Assembly: GCA_030849065.1 (NCBI GenBank)
Contig: JASAON010001427.1
Location: 1 to 24,831, forward strand
Source: Jaenimonas drosophilae
Taxonomy: Eukaryota; Euglenozoa; Kinetoplastea; Trypanosomatida; Trypanosomatidae
Reading direction: 5' to 3'
DNA: 24,831 bases
How positions within the stretch are numbered: the first letter of the stretch is position 1; each line of letters opens with the position of its first letter. The notes below the pieces were generated by a model. That model was given only the letters and a program-made list of their open reading frames with translations. It was not told where the DNA came from and searched no databases. The translations under genes and the position numbers were made by a program. Below, one piece after another: positions 8,024 through 16,649 of this stretch.

Positions 8024-8895
8024 GCTACGTTGCCCTGACCCATCTCCTCCAAGCTTCACGTGAGTGCAGCTATCGCCGTAGTGTGTTTGGTCGTCTTGTT
8101 GGCGTTCAGGTTGGTGGGGTGCTTGAGATCACTAACGCCATCCGCGACCCCATTCGTGAGAACACGAAGAAGGCCAATGAAGATGCGGAGGAGCGCTCAC
8201 GCCGTCTTGAGGAAGAGCGTCGTGACCGTGAGTCGGCGTACCGTGATCTCGGCGTGGTGCTCGGGGCGGAGCTGCTGGATAGCTACCACATTGGCCAGTT
8301 CGTCATTGGCGGCCCCACGTACAACCCCTACTCCAACACAGTGCTCTCGCAGCTGCGGGATTTGGCCGAGGGCCAGCCGTCTCTCCTTCTTACCTTCGAT
8401 CCCATCCGCACCTCCATCTGCGGCCGGCCCTATCTCCGCGCTTTTGTGCTCTCTGATGAGTATCTCAACTTTCACAAGCGTGTGACGAAGGAGAAGGATA
8501 GCAAGGCAAGCCAGGTGATGATTGAGTGTGGCCTCGCCGCCGCTGGTGTGTTCCGTGAGGTGCCGCTGGAGATTGATATGGATGCCTACCACCGTCTTGG
8601 CTTTCAGCACGTGACGCTCGAGGAGGTGCCCGACACCTTCGCCAGCATCAAGAGTGAGGAGATGGGTGACTATCTGCAACAGATGGTGGTTTCGATGCTC
8701 GCCAACTGCGATTCTCTGGTGGTGAATCTGGAGCGCGAGGGCAAGAACAACGCCAACGACCACAACCCGCTCATGCCACTCGGCCAGCGTCTAGATACCC
8801 AGCTGCTGCTGCAGCACCTTCGAGAGCAGGTGCAGCACGTGGAGGGTGTCTGCGACAGCATGCTCATCAGCTCCGCACTGCTCCGCGATTTGTAA
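7906..8895 (+). CDS. EIF3H: eukaryotic translation initiation factor 3 subunit h
   Basis: This 329-residue MPN-domain protein matches eIF3h, a subunit of the eIF3 complex that helps recruit the 40S ribosome and mRNA in the cytoplasm. The MPN core starts near residue 40. It carries the eIF3h-like LVGVQVGGVLEITNAIRDP (64-82), a charged insert (84-113), HIGQFVIGGPTYNPY (128-142), LLLTFDPIRTSI (160-171) followed by LRAFVLS, and FREVPLEI (216-223). The zinc-ligand pattern of active JAMM proteases (His-x-His with a downstream Asp) is absent; only His128 remains, so it should be a catalytically dead scaffold, as is usual for eIF3h. The C-terminal helices (250-329) fit the part that packs in the eIF3 bundle. 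The start is the first ATG after the acceptor. The first 39 codons also occur at 7234-7350 in the duplication. Confidence 0.88.
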   Translation: MFASFPSVPLAGAGDAIDVSYEKESGCVKNLSRINTARLSYVALTHLLQASRECSYRRSVFGRLVGVQVGGVLEITNAIRDPIRENTKKANEDAEERSRRLEEERRDRESAYRDLGVVLGAELLDSYHIGQFVIGGPTYNPYSNTVLSQLRDLAEGQPSLLLTFDPIRTSICGRPYLRAFVLSDEYLNFHKRVTKEKDSKASQVMIECGLAAAGVFREVPLEIDMDAYHRLGFQHVTLEEVPDTFASIKSEEMGDYLQQMVVSMLANCDSLVVNLEREGKNNANDHNPLMPLGQRLDTQLLLQHLREQVQHVEGVCDSMLISSALLRDL

Positions 8896-9734
8896 AGGAA
8901 GGGGAAGGGCGAAGCGGATGGTGGTTGGCCACCCCATGACGTTGAGAGAGAGAGAGAGAGAGAGGGGAGTGAGTGGGCGGAGGGTCTTGTGTGTGTGTGT
9001 TGTGTGGCATCTTGGATGATAATCATCAGCAGCTGCACTTACTACACACAATCACATATACCAGAGAGAGAGAGAGGCCTCCATCTTCATCACCACATCT
9101 CATCCACACATGTGCTCCACGTCTTTTCGTTAATGAAGTAAGTGTCAGTCGTAAATACCAACACAAGACCACCTGAGTGCGCGTTCTCGCCTCCTGCAGC
9201 GTACGTGCATGGAAAAAATGCTCTGTAGTGCCCCTCCCATCCTGCAATCAATCCTCATTCCCATTCACACACTTCTTCTTCTTCCTTCATCAACCATTGT
9301 GTAGCTGATCAGGTTATTTTTGTGTGGTCACCGTCGTTGTGGGTGTTGCTCTTCCTTTCGTGAGACCCCCATCGCTTCATCGGTGAGCCCAACAACAACA
9401 AGAAGAAGGAACTCATTTTGTAGCCTTGCCCTCCCACTTCACTCTTTCTGCCGAGAGTGTGTGTTCTGCTGATTGCGCCAAACGTGTTCCTCCTTTCTCC
9501 ATTCGCACGCACACACGCCGCCTTGCACACCAAAGATATATTGGTGTATTACAGCGTACATATCAAGTTGTGTGGCTGTGCTTCTTTGAGGGGCTGAGTG
9601 ACGTGGAGCTGATTGGTTCCACGACACACATTCATCTTCAGAACACCTACACACACACACAACACCTCTTTCCTCCATTCTTTCATTATATTGCTCATCC
9701 GCAAACCACTCGCGCTCCGTTCAACCTACGAAGG
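8896..9734. other. spacer with GA and GT repeats
   Basis: No supported gene. A (GA)n run lies at about 8944-8964, a GT run at 8989-9000, and a second (GA)n run at 9063-9076. The frame of the Ca2+-ATPase is open back to 9426, but that part codes for a low-complexity peptide full of Thr/His from CA repeats and lies before likely acceptor sites. Confidence 0.5.
9615..9641 (+). promoter_or_regulatory. candidate spliced-leader acceptor for the Ca2+-ATPase
   Basis: AG 9640-9641 follows a short pyrimidine-rich stretch. Downstream there is a stronger tract at 9666-9684, but its first AG is at 9732-9733, two bases before the start codon region. From 9642 to 9735 there is no ATG, so either choice makes 9735 the first start. 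Confidence 0.35.
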
Positions 9735-12700
9735 ATGGCCCAACGCGGTGGCTACGGTACCTGCCCAACCTCGCAGCCCGAACACACCGCCCGCGTTCGG
9801 GTGAGTGACGGCATTCGAGATGCTGATATTGGCGCACAGATTCAGGAGCCGTTGGAGGAGATCTTCTCACGCATTGACCAAGCCGGCCCGCTGCTCGAGC
9901 AGCTTGGTGACGTGAATGGGGTGCTGGCCACCCTCCACAGCGACCGCATGCGCGGTGTATGCAGCAACACGGTGGAGGAACGTCGTGCGGTTTTCGGACC
10001 CAACCACCTCCCCGAGGACCCGCCACTTACCTTCTGGGCCATTTACCAAGCCGCGTGGAAGGATAGCATGATTCAGCTTCTCACCGCCTCCGCCATCGTG
10101 TCACTGGTCCTGGGCCTCACCGTGCCTGAGCCGGGAGAGGCCACCGTAAACTACCAAACCGGCTGGATTGAAGGGTTTGCCATCTTGTGCTCCGTCCTGA
10201 TTGTGACGAGTGTTAGCTCCATCAACGATTATCGCAAGGAGCAGAAGTTCATGAAGCTCACTCAGGCCAACGCCGCACAACCGATTCAGGTGATGCGGGA
10301 TGGGGAGGAAGTCACCATTGACGTCACGGAGATTGTGGTGGGGGATGTGGTGAATCTGGTTCCCGGATTGGTGGCCCCGGCGGATGGGCTCTACGTACGT
10401 GGTCTCAGCGTTTTGATGGATGAGAGCAGCGTCACTGGGGAGAATGATGCAAAGCGCAAGAATACCGAGCATCCCATCATCTTGTCGGGCACCGTGGTAA
10501 GCACGGCTGAAGAAGCGTACATGGTGGCCTGTGCTGTGGGCGAGCGCAGCTTTGGTGGCAAGCTGCTCATTGAATCGAAGCAGGGCAGCACACCACGACC
10601 CACGCCCCTGCAGGAGCGGCTCGATGATTTGGCAGAGCTGATTGGCCGTGTGGGCCTCACCGCCGCCCTCCTCCTCTTCACCATTCTTGGCGTGATGGAG
10701 GCCTTTCGCATGATGCAGCACCAACCCTCCACCGATGTGCGCCACTTCCTGGACTACTTCCTCCTCTGCGTGGCAATTGTGGTGGTGGCAGTACCCGAGG
10801 GCCTCCCTCTTGCCGTGACCATTGCCCTCGCCTACTCACAAAACAAGATGCACGATGACAACAACCAAGTACGGCGCTTGCGTGCCTGTGAGACGATGGG
10901 CAATGCCACACAGATTTGCAGTGATAAGACGGGCACCCTCACACAGAATCTGATGAGTGTGGTCCAGGGCTACGTCGGGATGCAGTACTTCAGCGTACGT
11001 CGTCCTGGAGATCTTCCCGAGCCCATCGACCTCATCAAGATGTGCCAAACTTCATCTCCTGCCTCCTCTGGCTCACCCATCAGCAAGAGTGCCGCCGCCG
11101 CCGCCACGTCGTCAGCTGCTTCTCCATCATCCTCGAGTGAGGCTGCCTGCCCGGCAGCCTTCCGAGAGAGTGTGGGGCTGCTGATGGAAGGCATCGCCCT
11201 TAACAGCTCCAGCGAGAAGGTTGTGCATCACACCGATCGCGATGGTCGTACGGTGGAGCCCTTTTGGCAGTGGCGGAGTGAGAAGGGCAACAAGACGGAC
11301 AACGCCTTGCTGGATTTTATTGATCGCGCACTCATGAAGGCTGAGGACCGCAACAACCTCCAACGCCGCCCACACCAGAAGCTCCGGGAGGCCTACCGCC
11401 ACGATTCAGACTACGCCATCTTCCCCTTCACCAGTGACCGCAAGCGCATGAGTGTGGTGGTGCGACGTGCCGATGGCACCATGATTCACCACGTCAAGGG
11501 TGGCTCTGACCGCATTTTGCCCCTCTGCGATCGTTACGTCAACGAGAGTGGGAGTGTTGTTGAGATGGATGCCGATGCACGCGAGCGTATTCAGCAGCAA
11601 GTGAGCAAGCTCGCCAAGGCGGCCAATCGCACCATTGGCATCGCCTTCACGGAGGTGATTGAATCCAAGAGCATCCCCACCGAGGAGCCCACGGGCCCGC
11701 TGATTTGGCTCTCCCTGATTGGCATCCAGGACCCTCTCCGGCCCGAGGTGGTGGAGGCTGTGCGCAAGTGCCAAATGGCTGGCGTGACGGTGCGCATGTG
11801 CACCGGTGACAACATTGAAACTGCCGTGGCCATCTCACGTCAGTGTGGCATCTTCAACCCCTTCTACATGGATCTCGCCATGACGGGCCAGGAGTTCCGC
11901 AACCTTGTGTACGACGCCTACGGTGATGAGTCACGGATGGAGGAGTTCTGGCCCGTCTTGGACCGCATGACGGTGATGGCACGTTCCCAGCCACTAGACA
12001 AGCAGCTGCTCGTGCTGATGCTCATGACACGGGGTGAGGTGGTGGCGGTGACGGGAGATGGCACCAATGACGCCCCGGCTTTGCGGCTGGCCAATGTTGG
12101 CTTCGTGATGCGCAGTGGCACCGACATCGCCGTGAAGTCGGCGGATATTGTGCTCCTCGATGACAACTTCCGCTCCGTCCAGCGTGCGGTGGTGTGGGGC
12201 CGCTGCGTCAATGACAACATTCGTAAGTTTCTGCAACTGCAGCTCACCGTAAACTACGTCTCCGTGGCCCTCACCTTCATTGGCTGCATCATGGCACGTG
12301 GCTCGGCCTCCCCTCTCACGACCGTGCAGCTCTTGTGGGTGAACCTCATTATGGATACCCTGGCTGCCCTCGCCTTGGCCACTGAGCAACCCACAGAGGA
12401 GTGCTTGTTGCGTGGCCCCACAAGCCGAAGCGCCCCCCTCATCTCACGCCGCATGCACGTGACGATTGGTGTGGTGGCGGCCTACATTCTTGGCATCACA
12501 CTCGCCATTCAGTACTTCGGCAACGTGTGGTTCGAGGCGGGTGAGCTCCACAGCCCACAACACCAGACCATCGTCTTCAACGTCTTTGTGCTCTGCACCC
12601 TGGCACACATGTGCAACTGCCGCAAGCTCTACGAGGAGCTCAACGCCTTTGAGGGCATGATCACACGGTCACGACCATTTGTGATGGTGCTGCTCTTTTG

Positions 12701-13112
12701 CCTCGCGTTTCAGGTGATGGCGGTGGAAACGTTCGGTGAGTTCATGTCTGTGGCACCTCTGCGCGCCGATCAGTGGGTGGGATGCTTGGTGCTGGCCTCT
12801 GTGGTGTGGTTGTGTGGCATCGTGAGCCGCATGGTGCTCGTGACGGAGCCCGTCTTTGCCAAGGAGTTTTCACCAGCTGCACTAGATGAGGAGGCCAAGA
12901 AGATGCTCCTGAAGCTCGACGCCGCCGTGGCCAAGGCCCAGGAAGATGGCACACACGCCAATGGCAAGTACATGGAAGATGCGCGACGTCTTCGTGCGCG
13001 TGCGCACTGGCGCCAGGCTAGGCAACACCACATCAACGCCAACAAGATTGTGAATGCGTTCCGTCGTGCACGGATTGAGGGCCTCGACGCAAGTAGCACA
13101 CGCTCACTGTAG
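9735..13112 (+). CDS. P2B-type (plasma membrane type) Ca2+-transporting ATPase
   Basis: This 1125-residue pump exports Ca2+ using ATP. It has ten predicted membrane spans in the usual P2 arrangement (two near 115-180, M3/M4 near 300-375, six from about 830 to 1050). The A-domain motif is TGEN (234-237), where most relatives have TGES. M4 carries PEGLP (354-358, Glu355), the phosphorylated Asp397 is in DKTGT, and the hinge TGDGTNDAP is at 773-781. M6 holds Asn870 and Asp874, the Ca2+ ligands of the PMCA class. The nucleotide domain has an Ala/Ser-rich insert (about 440-475). The last 40 residues match the animal PMCA calmodulin-binding peptide: Trp1092, then IVNAFR with Phe1109 exactly 17 residues later, then EGL. 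This supports autoinhibition relieved by Ca2+-calmodulin. Location could be plasma membrane or acidocalcisome/vacuole. The start is the first ATG in the presumed mature mRNA. Confidence 0.95.
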   Translation: MAQRGGYGTCPTSQPEHTARVRVSDGIRDADIGAQIQEPLEEIFSRIDQAGPLLEQLGDVNGVLATLHSDRMRGVCSNTVEERRAVFGPNHLPEDPPLTFWAIYQAAWKDSMIQLLTASAIVSLVLGLTVPEPGEATVNYQTGWIEGFAILCSVLIVTSVSSINDYRKEQKFMKLTQANAAQPIQVMRDGEEVTIDVTEIVVGDVVNLVPGLVAPADGLYVRGLSVLMDESSVTGENDAKRKNTEHPIILSGTVVSTAEEAYMVACAVGERSFGGKLLIESKQGSTPRPTPLQERLDDLAELIGRVGLTAALLLFTILGVMEAFRMMQHQPSTDVRHFLDYFLLCVAIVVVAVPEGLPLAVTIALAYSQNKMHDDNNQVRRLRACETMGNATQICSDKTGTLTQNLMSVVQGYVGMQYFSVRRPGDLPEPIDLIKMCQTSSPASSGSPISKSAAAAATSSAASPSSSSEAACPAAFRESVGLLMEGIALNSSSEKVVHHTDRDGRTVEPFWQWRSEKGNKTDNALLDFIDRALMKAEDRNNLQRRPHQKLREAYRHDSDYAIFPFTSDRKRMSVVVRRADGTMIHHVKGGSDRILPLCDRYVNESGSVVEMDADARERIQQQVSKLAKAANRTIGIAFTEVIESKSIPTEEPTGPLIWLSLIGIQDPLRPEVVEAVRKCQMAGVTVRMCTGDNIETAVAISRQCGIFNPFYMDLAMTGQEFRNLVYDAYGDESRMEEFWPVLDRMTVMARSQPLDKQLLVLMLMTRGEVVAVTGDGTNDAPALRLANVGFVMRSGTDIAVKSADIVLLDDNFRSVQRAVVWGRCVNDNIRKFLQLQLTVNYVSVALTFIGCIMARGSASPLTTVQLLWVNLIMDTLAALALATEQPTEECLLRGPTSRSAPLISRRMHVTIGVVAAYILGITLAIQYFGNVWFEAGELHSPQHQTIVFNVFVLCTLAHMCNCRKLYEELNAFEGMITRSRPFVMVLLFCLAFQVMAVETFGEFMSVAPLRADQWVGCLVLASVVWLCGIVSRMVLVTEPVFAKEFSPAALDEEAKKMLLKLDAAVAKAQEDGTHANGKYMEDARRLRARAHWRQARQHHINANKIVNAFRRARIEGLDASSTRSL

Positions 13113-13847
13113 ACCAGGCCACGCTCAGAGATCTCTCACGATTGCTTTCACACGTCTCACCAAGAGTGCGAACGGGTGCTGTTTCCTTTTTTTTTTGGGA
13201 TTCCTTGGTGATAGCCAAGGATGATGGGTAGTAGGCATATGGCATCTTGCCACGTATCGGTGCGTTTGGTGTTGCTATGGCATCTGTGTGGGCCTGATGA
13301 TGATGATGATGGTCAGCACGGCTCGTACGTCTCTCTCTACGTACTTCGTTGCACATCCATACTCAAGTTGCAATGACGGAGTACGGCAGGGAGAACAACA
13401 CCTTTTGTGTGGAGAATATGTGTGTACGCGTGATGTGAGTACACTTTTTATATATCTGTGCTCATGACCCTCGCACACATACGTAGCTCACCTCTACTCC
13501 GTTCATCTAGATGGCCGTTGAGATAGAAGATGCCGCAGAACACCACACGACGAAGGACCCTCTCCTTCTTCGTTTCATTTTGCGTTTTGCTTTGCTTGCA
13601 ACGCTGTATTCCACTCATGGTGCCAACCAAGTTGCACCATCACCCACCGACCATACCGAATGAAGCACACGTACCTTCCACCAACTAACTCCCTCCGATG
13701 CACGAATAATGATGATCATGAAATGAATGAATGAATGTTACGTGCCCCCTTTCTTCTTTTTTTTCACGCAGCAACAACACAGTAGCTCCCTTCAACATCT
13801 GCCCCATACGCAATCACCCACTTTATCGTAAACTGTGTGGTTCCTCG
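13113..13847. other. spacer with TGA repeat and small hairpin
   Basis: No supported gene. It contains a T run near 13188-13196, a perfect 7-bp stem with 6-base loop at 13202-13221, a (TGA)n run at 13295-13312, an (AATG)n run at 13721-13736, and the acceptor region of the next gene. Confidence 0.5.
13746..13771 (+). promoter_or_regulatory. strong candidate spliced-leader acceptor
   Basis: A long uninterrupted pyrimidine tract (about 13746-13765) is followed by CACGCAG, with AG at 13770-13771. This is the clearest acceptor in the window. It lies inside the open frame that begins at 13731, so the ATG at 13731 would be lost and translation would start at 13848, the next ATG. Confidence 0.65.
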
Positions 13848-15191
13848 ATGCACGGGGCCATGTTTTTGCGTGTTCGTGGCAAGGGTGCCTGCCCAGAAAA
13901 CTCCCAGGCTGCCGTGATGCATCTGCGCGGGTTCCGATTCACACCCTGCCCACCTCCGCAGGGATTCCGCCAGCGTGCCGATGTTGCCCATACACCAACA
14001 ACAGCAACGTTGGCCACCTCTGAAACATCCGCATCACAACCGTTGGTGCACCAACGTGAGGTGGCCTTTGTCTTCCCTCACTTTGCGGTCGGCATTCACA
14101 ACGACAGCATTCCAAAAGTACAAGCGCAACATCTCTTTGCCACTCCTGAAGCCAAAGCATCATCTTCAGCAGCAGCCATCAATGACTGTAGCACCTCTGC
14201 CAGTCTTGCATGGAAGGAGGTCTGGAACCTCTACGACATCCTCTATGATGAGGTGCCACTCTTCCCCACCAACTTCCACAGCACCTCGCAGCTCCTTCGT
14301 ACACTCGCCGCACCACATGATGGTGAGGTTGTGGCAGCTCTCCATGACTTCAGCCCCCTCACCACACGTGAGGGCAACCACAAGACGGTTGTATGCACGC
14401 ACTACTTCGCCGTGGAGCCCATGAGCATAGACGTACAGGCTTCGGCAGAGAGCTGCCGTGCCGCAGCCTCGTCGTTGCCTGCCGATGCACGTGCAGGACC
14501 TGCCATTGTGCTGGACCTCCGCCACCTCAGCCCAGATACTGCCGCTACGAAGTTGGTTCTGGAGCTTGCATGGCTCCTGGCCTACACAGCGATGCAGAGC
14601 GATGCTCCGCTGGTACATGCGCGTGCGGTGGTGGCGATGTTTCCCTACCCTAGCGTGCCAACACCGCAGGTGGTGGAGGAACGTGCAGATGCGCCAGCAC
14701 ACCGTACTGTGCATGAGGCCTTTGCACTGCTTGGCGAGCATGTGGAGTTGGTGTATCGCGGTGCGTTGCTGAGCTTGATGAAGGCCGCCACAGACATCAC
14801 TGACGCGCACAAGAAGCAGCTCCAGGCACTCCTTGCCGCAGGGGCTCCACCGCTCTTCTGCATTGGCACGGCGGAGCTCCATCGAGTGCGTCTTTTGCTG
14901 CAACGCCATCCATCATCAACGGCAACTCCTTCATCTTCCTCTTCGGTGGTTCTTGTGTGCGGAGATCATCACGACAGCTCTCGCAGTGATGCACAACGGG
15001 CTGCACTTGCACAGGCATGCTCCACCGAGTGGGATGTGGAGGTGCAACTGCTGCCGGCACCCCTTCGAAGCCTCTTGGAAGGAGGAGAAGAGGCCTGGGA
15101 CCCGTATGTTCAACGCGAGCGCACACGACAAAACTACTGCCCCTGTTGCGGGAGCTGCGGCCATGAGCACGAGGAAGGCCATCATCATTGA
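13848..15191 (+). CDS. unknown protein with C-terminal Cys/His cluster
   Basis: This 447-residue protein is not recognised. The N-terminal part is basic (MHGAMFLRVRGKG), possibly an organellar signal, but that is weak. Residues about 70-175 and 215-360 look like a folded alpha/beta protein, with hydrophobic stretches such as AIVLDLRHL, LVLELAWLLAYTAM and HARAVVAMFPYPSV. The segment near 360-380 is a Ser/Thr-rich linker. The extreme C-terminus concentrates metal-ligand type residues: Cys431, Cys433, Cys434, Cys437, His439, His441 and His445-447, in the pattern NYCPCCGSCGHEH. This could bind zinc or copper. The frame opens earlier at 13731, but that ATG precedes a strong pyrimidine tract and AG, so 13848 is preferred; ATG 13860 is an alternative. 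Antisense frames over this gene are shadows. Confidence 0.75.
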   Translation: MHGAMFLRVRGKGACPENSQAAVMHLRGFRFTPCPPPQGFRQRADVAHTPTTATLATSETSASQPLVHQREVAFVFPHFAVGIHNDSIPKVQAQHLFATPEAKASSSAAAINDCSTSASLAWKEVWNLYDILYDEVPLFPTNFHSTSQLLRTLAAPHDGEVVAALHDFSPLTTREGNHKTVVCTHYFAVEPMSIDVQASAESCRAAASSLPADARAGPAIVLDLRHLSPDTAATKLVLELAWLLAYTAMQSDAPLVHARAVVAMFPYPSVPTPQVVEERADAPAHRTVHEAFALLGEHVELVYRGALLSLMKAATDITDAHKKQLQALLAAGAPPLFCIGTAELHRVRLLLQRHPSSTATPSSSSSVVLVCGDHHDSSRSDAQRAALAQACSTEWDVEVQLLPAPLRSLLEGGEEAWDPYVQRERTRQNYCPCCGSCGHEHEEGHHH

Positions 15192-16649
15192 TCGTGTCGG
15201 TGTGCGGATGGATGGACCATCACACACACACACACACATACCGACCCACATACACCAATCATCAACCACATTGTTACTACTACTACTACCATTACTACTG
15301 TGCATACTCCTGTGCCACAGCACCTATCTGTACCGTGATCCTCTCTTGTTGTTGCTGTTGCGTTGTTTCGTAGCTTTGTTTTTGTGTAGCAGTTTGGTCA
15401 GCCTCTCAAGGACATCCACACGAAATTCTCCTCTCCTGCCGGTGTACATCGGTGCGTGTGGCCGCCAAACATTGAGGGGCATCACAAACACACACATTCA
15501 CTACTCATCGTAGTTGTGGGTTGGCCGTTTAGAGGTTCGCCACCTCCGTCACGAGTCGAGGACGTGTGCAGAACGACAACACCAACACACCAGTGGCCTT
15601 CCAGCAACATTGCACAGAACTAATCTTCTCTGCCCTCTTCCGTATACTCGAGAAGGAGCCACGCTCTTCTTCCACCAACACACACCCTCGCACACACACA
15701 CTACGGTTTAGCTCCTTTTTTCTTGCTTTTTTTTTTGTTCTCGCTCTCTCCTCTGTGGCACACCTGCGCTCGATCTCATCTGCCGCACTCTTGTTCTTTG
15801 CCCCTCCCACAACCCATAGGCGGCGCACATTCACCTATCCCCACATTTTTCTACTGTTGCTGCTGTGCGTGTGCTGCCGTAGTAAGAAGAAGACCCGCAT
15901 CCCCTCATCATCACCATCACCAGCCTACTCCTGTGTGGCACTCGCTCTTCTACATCATTTGCTGATATTATCTAGTTCATTCGGTGGTTGTTCGCTGTTG
16001 TTGTCGTTGTTGTTTCCTTCGTTTTCTTGGTGAGATCATCCTTAGGCACACAATTGTGGTGACCGGCTTCGTTTTTTTTCTTGTTCTTGTTTTATTTCTA
16101 CTGTTGTCGTTGTTGTTGTTTGCGTCTTACTTGCTCCATCCTTTAGTTCCCCCAACAACAGACACAGAGAGACACACACAAACACACCAAACTACGCACA
16201 CACGCACACAGACACACAACACAGAGATTTTCGTCGCCATCACCAGTACGACTGAGCAAACATCCTCTTCTTCTTGTGTGGGCGTCTTTGGTTGTGTTTG
16301 CTGTGAACTTCGTATTTTTGTTATTGTGAAATCTTTAGAGCCAACACTCGCACACACCAACACTTGCACCTACCAACGAGCCTCCTCTTCCTGCCTAGTA
16401 CTACACCATAACACTACCAAACACACACGTCGGCGGCAGCAAACTTATCCATAACAGCAACAGACACGTCGCAGAGCCCAATAACACAACAACGACAACA
16501 TCGCAAGAAGTAGTGTTTCATCAACTTCAGCACGCCGCTCGACTTGTGTGGGTACGTAGGTCAGGCAACAGCAACAACACATACATACAGATACCATCTC
16601 CGTTGAGACTACTAGTGACCAAAACAAGAGCAACCATCTAAACAACACC
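15192..16649. other. long spacer and ATG-free leader before the phosphatase gene
   Basis: About 1.45 kb with no supported gene. It carries a (CA)n run at 15221-15238, a TAC-type repeat near 15274-15297, T- and TTG-rich stretches at about 15986-16018 and 16069-16122, then CA-rich sequence at 16150-16227. Open frames at 15566-16033 and 15984-16454 translate to runs of Leu, Phe, Val and Thr/His that reflect these tracts. From 16399 to 16650 there is no ATG. Confidence 0.5.
16379..16398 (+). promoter_or_regulatory. candidate spliced-leader acceptor for the phosphatase gene
   Basis: The C/T tract from about 16379 ends in CCTAG with AG at 16397-16398. The following 251 bases contain no ATG until the start at 16650. 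Other tracts further upstream (16069-16130) are possible but would leave leaders that contain ATGs. Confidence 0.5.

Noticed and set aside
9426..9734. 103-codon N-terminal extension of the Ca2+-ATPase
   Set aside because: Low-complexity, contains CA-repeat coded residues, and lies upstream of likely acceptor sites; P2B pumps do not need it.
13731..13847. Start at ATG 13731 for the Cys/His-tail protein
   Set aside because: The strongest pyrimidine tract and AG in the window lie inside this segment, so the ATG would be removed by trans-splicing.
14166..14909. 247-codon minus-strand frame
   Set aside because: Overlaps the plus-strand gene at 13848-15191, has no recognisable domain, and would be the only minus-strand gene.
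15566..16454. Two overlapping open frames (15566-16033 and 15984-16454) with hydrophobic runs
   Set aside because: The Leu/Phe/Val runs come from T-rich tracts and the Thr/His parts from CA repeats; not convincing as membrane proteins.
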